Part shown: in pieces, positions 9,494 through 18,351 of the stretch
Layout of the letters: every line of letters starts with the position of its first letter
How positions within the stretch are numbered: the first letter of the stretch is position 1
From: Pollenia angustigena
Lineage: Eukaryota; Arthropoda; Insecta; Diptera; Polleniidae
NCBI GenBank assembly: GCA_930367215.1
Contig: OV884056.1
Span: 126,230,053-126,294,052 of the forward strand
Length of the DNA stretch: 64,000 bases
Direction: 5' to 3'
Made by a program: the position numbers and the translations under genes
Notes under the pieces: generated by a model
Database searches by the model: none
What the model saw: the letters and a program-made list of their open reading frames with translations, nothing else
Told to the model about the DNA's origin: nothing

Positions 9494-11579
9494 ATTTTCG
9501 GTGTTTTATAGACTCTTCGATTTGTCACCAGAATTGCCTCTGTTTTAGCTACAGCTAGCTGCAGTCCATTTTTCCGCAACCATCTGCTGCAACGGCATAA
9601 GCAATCGTTAGCCACTATCTCAATCAGTTCTGTAGTGCGCTGGTTTATAACAAGAGCTATATCATCTGCGTAACCTATTAGAGTCACTCCTTCCGGCAGC
9701 TTCAAGTTCAGTAAGCCATCATACATCACATTCCAGAGGAAAGGTCCTAGAACCGATCCCTGAGGTACACCGGCTGTTATTTGGTATTTTTTTATACCAC
9801 TTTCCGTCTCGTATAAAAGAAATATCCTATCCAGATAACCTGCAACTATGTTGTAAAGGTAATTATCAATTCCCTTTTTGCTGAGTGCTTCTAATACCAC
9901 GCTCCATTTTGCTGTGTTAAAAACGTTTTTCACATCCAGCGTTATTATTGCACAGTATTCTCCTGTTGTCATCGCTTGCATTCCTTTATTGCAAACTTCA
10001 ATTATCGCATTAACAGTACTTTTCCCCTTGCGAAAACCATGTTGCATAGGAGATAGACCTCCAAGATCAGCAATTTGTTCCTCCAGCCGTTTTAAGATAA
10101 GACATTCCAGGAGTTTTCCCAGGGAGTCTAACATGCACAGTGGCCTATACGAGCTAGGCTCATTTAATGGTTTGTTTGGCTTTCGCAACAGAACCAATTT
10201 TTGTAGCTTCCATTTAGTAGGGAAGATTCCAGTTTCAAGGCATGAGTTAAATACTGAAGCTAGGTATTCAGGCCATATCTCACACATCATCCTTATGACT
10301 TCATTGGGTATGCCATCTGGTGTAGGGCTCCTGCCCACACTTAATTTTTTTCCAGCATATTTAATATCTTCTGCGTCTAAGGGCACGAAATTATCAACCG
10401 GAAGCTTTGGTACACTTATAAGCCCGTCTTCGTCGAAAGGAAATAATGTTTTCACTATTTCCGTAGCCCATTTTGGTTCTTTAATCCCAGGTATGGGTTT
10501 ATTTCGACCAAGTTTCTTCATAGCTATTTTGTACGGCTTTCCCCATGGATCAGAGTCTATTTCCTTGCATAGTTCAGTCCAAGATTTTTTCTTACTGTGT
10601 TTTATGGCTTTTCTCAGTGCTTTGCGTGATACCTTGAATTCTAAAGCCAGGGCTTCGTTATTGGGATTACGTGTAGACACTCGTCGTGCGGCGAGACATT
10701 TCACTCTTAGCTCACGAATCTCATCATTCCACCAATAAACGGGACATTTGTGGGTATATTTTCGTACTTTAGGCATTGATACGTTGCAGGCTCTAGTGAG
10801 TATTTTAACCAGTGTCTCAGCTGCATTTTCTACATCAACAAGTTCGAATTGGTTTCGCATACTTCTCTCTTTTAATGTATTGAGACAATTTTCCCCCATC
10901 ACATTTTTTAGCATTCCATCTTGGAAGGTCTACTATATTCGGATCATTATTTGTTCCTTCGTATATATTAAACGTGATATACTGATGATCATTTAAAGAG
11001 ATATCCTCTAGCACCATCCAGTGCATCTTTTCATTACAAAAAATAGGTGTCCCAAAGGTTATATCTATAATGCTCCCACCTGCACCTCTTCTAAAGGTAA
11101 GCTTATCTCCCTTGTTAAAAACAGTCAGTCCAGTGCTTGCAATCATCTCACTCACTGCAGAACCCCTGTTATCTAGGGTGTTAGAGTACCATTCAGGGGA
11201 TTTACTGTTAAAATCACCACCTATGATGACTTTATACTTTGAGGATCTAATGGAAACCTCAAGTGTATTAAGAGCTTCCGCAAACTCGCTATATTCAATG
11301 TTTGGTGAAAAATAGCAGCTATATATTCTCATTTTTCCAACGGTTACATATACGAAACCAGAAGTTGTCTCATCAACTTCACTAACGAAAAAACCTCGTA
11401 TTTCTTATCATTATGGCCGCACGATGGGTTTTATCTTCATACCAAATTTGAGATGGTGGATTTCTGTACTGTTCACTTATTAACACCAGATCAGTGTTTT
11501 CCTCTGTCACCTTTTGCAACATCAAATCCTGTGCTTCCCTACCCCTTCCGAGATTGATTTGCAAGAATTTCACGATCAT
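9494..11579 (-). pseudogene. ORF2 of element A (endonuclease-reverse transcriptase), broken
   Basis: ORF2 of R1-clade elements nicks the target with an APE-type endonuclease and copies the element RNA onto the nick. The start is the ATG at 11579 (FLQINLGRGREAQ), which overlaps the ORF1 stop as TAATG. Endonuclease motifs follow: LISEQYR, then IYSCYFSP and GGDFNSKS in the next frame block (10835-11332), and SLNDHQY. RT motifs lie in 9494-10914: YWWNDEIRELR, GIPNEVI, SSYRPLCMLDSLGKLLE, HGFRKGKSTV, VPQGSVLGPFLWN and the catalytic GYADD. Frameshifts near 11382 and 10880 split it into three blocks. After KTEAILVTNRRVYKTP it runs into microsatellite-encoded HTYI repeats. The RT catalytic residues are intact, but the protein cannot be made whole. 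Confidence 0.9.
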
Positions 11580-12925
11580 TAGGCTGCTTTATTTCTCCTG
11601 TTTTTTACACACTCTGTGCTTCCAATGTAATGTCGAACATTTATTGAGCCACTTTCAAAACAAAGTATACACCTCTCTTCCGCTTTACATTCTCTAGCCC
11701 TGTGACCAGGATTGCAACACTTTCTACAAAGATTGGATCTGTCTATGGCTTTACACTGGTAGGCAATGTGACCCTGTTCCAAACATCAGAAACACTGTTT
11801 TGACTTTATCTTACTCCTCAGTCTGCACATTATCCACCCCACTCTGATTTTCCTTGCATTAAGTAATTGTGATGCAAGATGCTCAGGGAGCTGGACAATC
11901 GCCTGTTTGGTTCTTCCAAAAGATGTTCTAAGATTTAGAACCTTGAACGTTGTGGGTTCTTCCACTTTAGTCGCCTCCATTAGGGCTCTGACTAGGTCTT
12001 CAGCATCTGTTGACTCATCCATATCTCTGATGTCTATGACATGAGTTTTGGTAACAGTTTTGATCATAACACCGTCTACCGAGTTACCTATGGCACTCTT
12101 TAGCTTCTCGGCTTGGCCTTCACCTTTTCTTAACGTAACAAGTAATTCCCCGGTTCTTGTTCTTCTTATACCTTGTATTTCCACACCGATATCAGTGGGA
12201 TTAATTTTATTCTTCATTTCCTTGATAACATCTGCGTAGGACTCAGATGTGTTAGCTTTAATAGTTATAGCTTCTCCTTTTTCTCGCAGCTCACGAGTTT
12301 TGACATTTCTTTTGTCTTTCTTTTTAGCTGATTTTCGATGGCTCACTCTTTGCCATTCATTTTCTCTTACGGGGTTATCTGTATTGTTTATTTCTTTTTG
12401 GGCTTGTAGGGCTTTAACCGTTGCAGGTGTTTTTGCCACTTTTCGTTTTCTTTCGTGAACCGGTGAGGTTTGTTCTACTTGTGTGGCCTTATTCTGCATT
12501 TCCTTACATGTGCCACTTACAACCATTGGGTTAATACTAATTGCTTCTTTGTATTCTCTTAATTGCTGATACAGTGCAAGAGCACAGTTAACATTATCAC
12601 GAAGAGTCTTGTGTATATCCTTTGCACCAGCAAGAATAACATTTGCTGCACTTAACTTATTGCCTAGTTCAATAAACGTTCTCTCTTCAGATTGTCTGAG
12701 TTGTGTGAGATGTCTCATCTCTTCTGAGATATCCGCTTCACGAGCCATTACAGGAGTGCCATCTGCAGTATCTTTATTGTGCAAGAATTTTTCAATTGCA
12801 TTATTGTCTAGTGTTTTTCCAGTCACACTTGCTTGTGGTGACCTAACTATCACTGAGCTTCTTCTAAAGGGATTTTCCCCAGTGTTTGCTATTGTTTGAT
12901 GTTGTTGTTGTTTATTGTTATTCAT
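11579..12925 (-). pseudogene. ORF1 of element A (Gag-like), one opal stop
   Basis: ORF1 proteins of this clade bind the element RNA and form RNP particles. The frame runs from ATG at 12925 for 449 codons and is interrupted only by one TGA (11783-11785), inside the first zinc knuckle (CF-stop-CLEQGH). N-terminal features: NPFRRSSVIVRSP motif, then a helical segment (FIELGNKLSAANVILAGAKD). A basic stretch follows (RKSAKKKDKR), then the conserved central domain (GVEIQGIRRTRTGELLV...VIDIRDMDESTD...KIRVGW). Three CCHC-type knuckles end the protein (CRKCCNPGHRAREC is the second). The stop could have come from a C-to-T change at CGA. Apart from it, the protein looks complete. Confidence 0.9.
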
Positions 12926-13710
12926 CTTTTTCTTTTGGGTCTCAACTCAAAGCCGCTATCTCCAAGTATAGATCACATGGCTGTCTATGCATGCAGGGAG
13001 GCCATGCGAGGGTTGACTTAGAATCCTTATGAAATTCTTTGCCAGAGCCAGATCCGTGCTAATCAGGAAACTTACATCTGAACCTACACCACCAACGAAA
13101 TGGTGACAAACATCGAACGTACTCCAAGACTCGCTACGTTTTACTGAGACGGAGGCAGCTGTGGCATTTACCTGGGAGCCATTTCAATGGAATTTTACTT
13201 CCATTTACTGAGGTCCCAGAATACCAGAGCTGTCAGCCCAGGGGTGCATCATATCCAAATACATTTCCAGAAATACCATAATTAAGACCGTACTGGGCTT
13301 AGTCTTAATGTCTTTTGACGATCATAATACCAGGGTTCTGTCATTGCCATATCCAGTTGTCCAGAAATACCATAATTAAGACCGTGCTGGACTTGATCTT
13401 AATGCCTTTCAGCGGGAGTTTTCTCAGGGTTGCGTCAATACCATATTCGATTGTCCAGAAATACCATAATTAAAACCGTACTGGGTTTGGTTTTAATGGA
13501 GACTAGGGAAACCACGAAGACGTCATCCTTCTAACTACTCCTCTCCAGAGGGTACCCTTGTGGTGGGACACATTTCGTATGGCGGTGTACACTCGCCATG
13601 TCGCAAAACCCTGACTGGGCTTTAGTACCATTTTAGTACGCCCTCCGTTTATGCCCGACTAGGGTCCGCGGGGTCGTCATTCCGTTATCCTCGCCTGAGG
13701 ATACCCTGCG
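12926..13710 (-). promoter_or_regulatory. 5' UTR of element A
   Basis: About 785 bp, homologous to the 5' UTRs of C and E. It has conserved blocks (CTCAACTCAAAGCCGCTATC, GGAGGCCATGCGAGGGTTGAC, GGTCC GCGGGG). It carries three tandem stem-loop modules (13281-13497) and a terminal hairpin at 13686-13703 (TATCCTC/GAGGATA). An internal promoter is expected here from known non-LTR biology, but none was located. Confidence 0.75.
13281..13497 (-). other. Three tandem 5' UTR stem-loop modules (A)
   Basis: Arms: ATTAAGACC/AGTCTTAAT (13281-13309), ATTAAGACC/GATCTTAAT (13375-13403) and ATTAAAACC/GGTTTTAAT (13469-13497). Each follows CCAGAAATACCATA. Mismatches on the plus strand become U-G wobbles in element-sense RNA. 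A small adjacent hairpin (GTC-AAAA-GAC in the first, GCT-GAAA-GGC in the second) accompanies the first two. Confidence 0.65.
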
Positions 13711-13892
13711 GTATGTATGTATGTATGTATGTAGGTATGTATGTATGTATGTATGTATGTATGTAGGTATGTATGTATGTATTGTATGTATGTTTGTATG
13801 TATGTATGTATGTACGGATGTATGTATGTATGTATGTATGTATGTATGTATGTATGCATGTATGTATGTATGTATGTATGTATGTATGTATG
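13711..13892. repeat. (TATG)n microsatellite between A and B
   Basis: Interrupted TATG array. Its left edge is the 5' end of A and its right edge the poly(A) of B (T run 13893-13910), followed by a short (GT)n. Confidence 0.95.
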
Positions 13893-13924
<32 letters not shown>

Positions 13925-14056
13925 AGGTAGGTGAAAATCTTCCATCAGATACCCCTGGGTTATGTCGGATTCCTACCGACTAAAAACACCTCCTTCCTCT
14001 TCCTTCAGCCCTGCGGAACTGTCTGTCATGATATTCCTTCGCAGGGTCGGATAGAC
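13893..14056 (-). other. 3' UTR of element B with two stem-loops
   Basis: Stem-loops GTCGG/CCGAC (13964-13980) and CCCTGCG/CGCAGGG (14009-14046) are conserved in D, F and H; the second is conserved with a compensatory change in E. Such structures are candidates for recognition by the element's reverse transcriptase. Confidence 0.65.
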
Positions 14057-17000
14057 CTAATTAATCTCTACTTCTACCTGCAGTAGCATCTTTCTGTGCT
14101 TCTGTTCTTCCCTCAGCTTTTTGTGGACTTCCTTGACTAGAGAGCAGGTCGCACACCAGTTCTCTTTCTTTCTCGTCATCACGTCTATTATGTTTTCAGT
14201 ATATATACTCTGTCCTATTATATCCTCTGCGTGCCTACGCTCGTTTTCAAATCTTGGACACCAAAACATAACGTGTTCTGCATCCTCTAATTGGTTTGCG
14301 CAAGAGGGACAGTTTGGTGACGCGTCGAGTCCAAACTTGTGCAGATATTTTCTGTACCCTCCATGTCCCGTAAGAAATTGCGTTAGGTGGTAGTTCACCT
14401 CGCCATGCTTTCGCTTTAGCCAAGACTCTATTTTCGGTATAAGTCTAAAAGTCCATCTCCCCTTTCCACTTTTTTTCCCATCTCTTCTGCCATGCCTGCA
14501 TGGTTTTCCGTCTCTCCATGTTTGGAGTCTCATTTGCATTTGGACTTAGTCTTTTGCGCTCATACACGCGTTTTGCCTCGTCTGCCATTATGTCAATTGG
14601 GATTATTCCCGCTATAACGTAAGCTGCATCGTCCGATGTAGTTCTATATGCACTGCTTACTCTTAAGGCACATAATCTGTATACGGAGTTTAGTTTGGCC
14701 GCAACCGACTTGACTTTAAGAGCTTCCGCCCATATTGGGGCCGCGTATAAAATGGTTGATTTTACCACTGAAGAGATTAGCTTCCTGTTCCTATGCCTAG
14801 GTCCCCCTACGTTTGGCATCATCCTAGACAAAGCCACCACGATGTTCGATGCCTTAGTGCATATTACCACTCCAAGGTACGTAAGTTGCTGCTGGGACAT
14901 TATGATGTGTTTTCCTATTTTTATGTTAATTTTATCCCGTTTTCGACGACTGCTTATAAGTAGTGCTTCTGTTTTATGTTCTGCTAGATCCAAGCCGCTC
15001 GACTTCATCCATGACCTGATGGCATACACCGTTGCGTTCGCCAGTAGTTCGACTTCGTCGACATGCCTAGCAGTTACTACGATCACGATGTCGTCTGCGA
15101 AGCATACTGTTTTTGCCCCCTCTGGTATGTTAAGGTTCAGTACCCCATTGTACATAATATTCCACAGTAACGGTCCTAGAACCGATCCCTGTGGAACGCC
15201 TGCAGTTATGTTGTATGTACGAGTGCCAAAATCCGTGTTGTATCGAAGCTCTCTCTCAGAAAAGTAGCTCCCCACAATTTTAGTCAAGTACACCGGTACT
15301 CCAAGTCTGCCTAGATTGTCCATGATACGTTACCAAATTGCAGTATTAAAGGCATTCTTTACATCTAGAGTTATCAATGCGCAGTATTTCTTTCTTGCTC
15401 CCTGACCTTCTATAGCTCTTTTCGCTGTGTCCACTACTATTTTAATGGCATCAATTGTCGATCTCGACTTCCTGAATCCGTACTGGTGGTCGGATAGCCC
15501 ACCCCTTGCCACCACAATTGGGACCAATCTATTGTATATTACCCTCTCCAAAGCTTTCCCTATAGAATCAAGCAGACATATTGGCCTGTACGATGAAGGG
15601 TCTCCTAGTGTTTTGTTCGGTTTTGGAATAAGAACCAAGATCTGTTTCTTCCAGCAGTCAGGAAATGTTCCCTCCTCCAAGCAACGGTTGAATACTTCAA
15701 CAAATAGGCTTGGATTGATTTGCATTGCCTTTTTTAATGCCTTGTTAGGGATGCCATCAGGGTCTGGAGCTTTTTTGTCTGATAGCTTCATCGCTATCTG
15801 GACAAGTTCCTCTTCCGTTACTGCCGTTACTGTATCCGGACTTATAGTCGTGTTGTTAGTGCGCAGAGCTTCGGTGTGTCTCGGAAACAGAGTTTCAACA
15901 ATTTGTCTCACTAAAAGGGGGCATGTGGGTTGTGGTGATCTTCCTACCTTGAGGCGGGAAGTAACTAATTTATATGCCTTTCCCCATGGATCTGCATCCG
16001 CCTCCAGGCATATCTGCCTAAAGCAATTAATTTTACTCCTGGTTATAGCGCGGTGGAGTTCTTTTCTTAGTCGCTTATATTCGTTCTGTCGTTCAATAAA
16101 GTCGGGTCGGTTTCTTTGGCGTTGGCTCCTTCTTCTAGCACTGAGGCATTGTTTGCGCAGGCTATTTATTTCTGGGTTCCACCAGTATATTGGTCGCCGG
16201 TTCTCCGAATCCCTTCGTCTCGGCATGGAAGTGTCACACGCCTGTTTAAGTTTCGACATTAGATGTTCGACCATTTCCGAGGCTGTGCCATCAAAAGATC
16301 GGACATTAATAATTGTATCCTTAAAGGTTTCCACGTCCATTTTTTCAGCTGCCCATCCCCTATAAGTCGGGTGTGCGTCCTTCGCCCGGTTTTGCCCTCT
16401 CTTTGGTTCTTTAATACTGAAAATTATGGCCTGGTGGTCACTATGTGTGTAATGCTCACTGACCATCCAGTCCATTTTCCGGACCAATGAACCACTTACA
16501 AACGTAAGGTCCACGATTGATCCCAGGCCTCTTGCCCTAAATGTATTTGCCCCTCCTCTATTGGCCAGTGTCAAGTCGTCACCGGAAAAGGTCTCCAGGA
16601 GGATGCGGCCCCTGTTGTTCGTTGTCTTGCTTCCCCATTCAGTAGCCCATGCATTAAAATCTCCTGCTATAATCTTCGGATTGTGGAGCTGTGCGTCTCT
16701 TTTCAGCCGAGCCATCATCTGTTCGAACTGTTCGATTGATGCACTAGGTGGGGCATAACAGCTGTAGATGTAGATGCCTCTTATTTTGGCTCTTAGAAAT
16801 CCCTCCTCAGTTTGATTTTGAGTACCCTCAATCGCTCGTTTTCCACATGCCCATATTGCTGTTTTGCCGGATGTATCTTTGACCCAGACGCTTGGTTGAA
16901 GATTTCTGTGTTGTTCACATACAATAGCTATGTCAGCCCTAGTTTCGCTGATAGTCTGCGAAAGTAGGTCCTCCGCTGCCCGTCACGTGGTTTGTTTCCC
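14057..17000 (-). pseudogene. ORF2 of element B, broken
   Basis: The endonuclease part is readable from near 16980 (AAEDLLSQTISETRADIAIV, then GIYIYSCYAPPSA, IIAGDFNAWATEW and THSDHQA). The RT part has PIYWWNPEI, SSYRPICLLDSIGKALE, YGFRKSRSTIDAI, VPQGSVLGPLLWN and FADD. The C-terminal CCHC (CPSCANQLEDAEHVMFWC) lies in 14057-14539. Damage: the N-terminal LQINLN region is frameshifted near 16985, a TAA (15330-15332) replaces the Glu codon seen in D, a one-base insertion near 14475 shifts the frame, and a 39-bp in-frame deletion near 14870 removes 13 residues that D keeps after YLGVVI. RT catalytic aspartates are intact. Length otherwise fits a normal R1-clade ORF2 of about 1000 residues. Confidence 0.9.
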
Positions 17001-18018
17001 GTTTTTGCGTTTGTTTCTAGAACATACATTCTGCATCGCTAGTGCAGTCCCTTGCCATATGTCCTGTTTTTCCACACCTTCTACACAATTTGGACCTATC
17101 GAGGGGATTTTTACAAGACCGGGCTATGTGCCCATATTCCAAGCATCTGTAACATTGACGTAAGACGACCTTCTCTTAGGCGACATATTACCCATCCTAT
17201 TCTTACTTTTCCGACCTGTAGGACTTTGTGGCCTATTTCCGATGGTAGACTTATCCTTGCAGTCTGAGTTCCACCGTAGGATTTCCGTAAGCTCCTTATA
17301 TCCTCTTCGCTCATGTTTGGTACGCCTAGTTGATCCTGAAATGCGATACAGATGTCCTCTTTCGTCGTGACTTCATCAATATCTCTACATTCAATAGTAA
17401 TCTCCTGCCTGCGGCTTTTAATTTCAGCCCTAAGGCCGATTGATTTCTCAATTTGTCCTCTATATATATCCACTCTAGTTTTATTTCTGGAGCTAATTTG
17501 CGTCCTTTTGATACGTGATACATTTTCTCCCAGATCTTTTAGGGATGGGTCCCCTTGATCTGTCTCAATATGTCCGCATATATTGTCTCTCCCTTTGCAG
17601 AGATTATCATCGCTTCATTCCTTTCTCTTCTTTTTCTACTGTACTTTTTCCGTTTCGGCTTCCGTTTAACTATTTGCCACGAGCTATTTCCCTCCAAGGT
17701 GGGCTTTTCATGACTAGTGGCCACGCTCTCTTGTTTCTTTTTTCTCCTTCTGGCAGCTTTTCTTGGCCTCTTAATCTTTTGTATTTTCGGCGATTCATCA
17801 CCAGGGTCTCTTCTTCTTTTCATGTGGACTTCGGGTAGACCCAATTTTGGAGTTGTTTGAGTTGTCTGCTCTTTTATCTCCGCACTACTTGATTGGCCAA
17901 CTTCTTCCAATTTTTCCTTTGCCTTATTATACATAGCCTTTATGGCTCTTGTTTTCTCCTTAATAGCTTGGTGTACGTTATTTTTGCTCTTCATGTAGTT
18001 TAGTAGCTCCTCTATCAT
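17000..18018 (-). pseudogene. ORF1 of element B, 5'-truncated and frameshifted
   Basis: The frame begins at the truncation with MIEELLNYMKSKNNVHQAIK, which aligns with the internal ELGNLISGLIEFMKDKNNVH segment of the element H ORF1, so this ATG is internal, not the true start. Basic region (RPRKAARRRKKK), then MIISAKGETIYADILRQIKG and the central domain (KVRIGWVICRLREG) follow in 17111-17523. Two or more frameshifts separate the blocks (near 17530 and 17163). The zinc knuckles (YRCLEYGHIARSC, CRRCGKTGHMARDC) are legible between about 17020 and 17160 in another frame. Non-functional. Confidence 0.85.
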
Positions 18019-18020
18019 GT

Positions 18021-18202
18021 TGTATGTATGTATGTATGTATGTATGTATGTATGTATGTATGTTTGTATGTATGTATGTATGTATGTATGTATGTATGTA
18101 TGTATGTATGTATGTATGTATGTATGTATGTATGTATGTATGTATGTATGTATGTATGTATGTATGTATGTATGTATGTATGTATGTATGTATGTATGTA
18201 TG
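18021..18202. repeat. (TATG)n microsatellite between B and C
   Basis: Almost pure TATG array of about 180 bp, flanked by the truncated ORF1 of B and the poly(A) (T run) of C. Confidence 0.95.
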
Positions 18203-18351
18203 TTTTTTTTTTTTTTATTGGACGTAGTGATAGCGCGCTATCATCTAGTGGCCCCACGATATCTTCTCCAATCCACCCCGGTACCACTGTAGCATTACAT
18301 CAGGGTTGTCATATAGTTGTCTTGATCCTAGTCCCCCGTCCTCCAAAGAGA
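18203..18351 (-). other. 3' UTR of element C
   Basis: Ends in an A tract next to (ACAT)n. It contains a perfect 16-base palindrome TGATAGCGCGCTATCA (18228-18243). It does not show the CCCTGCG/CGCAGGG stem of B, D, F and H. Confidence 0.65.

Larger units (their letters stand above)
9494..13710 (-). mobile_element. R1-clade (Waldo-like) retrotransposon A, 3'-truncated
   Basis: The minus-strand order is 5' UTR (12926-13710), ORF1 (11579-12925), ORF2 (11579 down to 9494). The 5' end abuts (ACAT)n at 13711, as in its neighbours. The 3' end is abnormal: ORF2 is cut just after the RT domain and joined to a short (ACAT)n tract, so the C-terminal CCHC region, 3' UTR and poly(A) are missing. Target-primed insertion normally loses the 5' end, so this is more likely a later deletion or an exchange between microsatellites. 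Confidence 0.85.
13893..18020 (-). mobile_element. R1-clade retrotransposon B, 5'-truncated
   Basis: Minus-strand order: partial ORF1 (about 17000-18018), ORF2 (14057 to about 17000), 3' UTR (13893-14056) ending in poly(A). The 5' end stops inside ORF1, at the helical segment also seen in element H, and joins (ACAT)n directly, the usual outcome of incomplete target-primed reverse transcription. It is nearly identical to element D over their shared length. Confidence 0.85.

Noticed and set aside
9878..10738. Plus-strand open frames opposite the ORF2 genes (also 15427-16365, 19636-20463, 25249-26187, 40241-41131)
   Set aside because: Shadows of minus-strand RT coding regions: they contain no known domains and follow the codon structure of the opposite strand.
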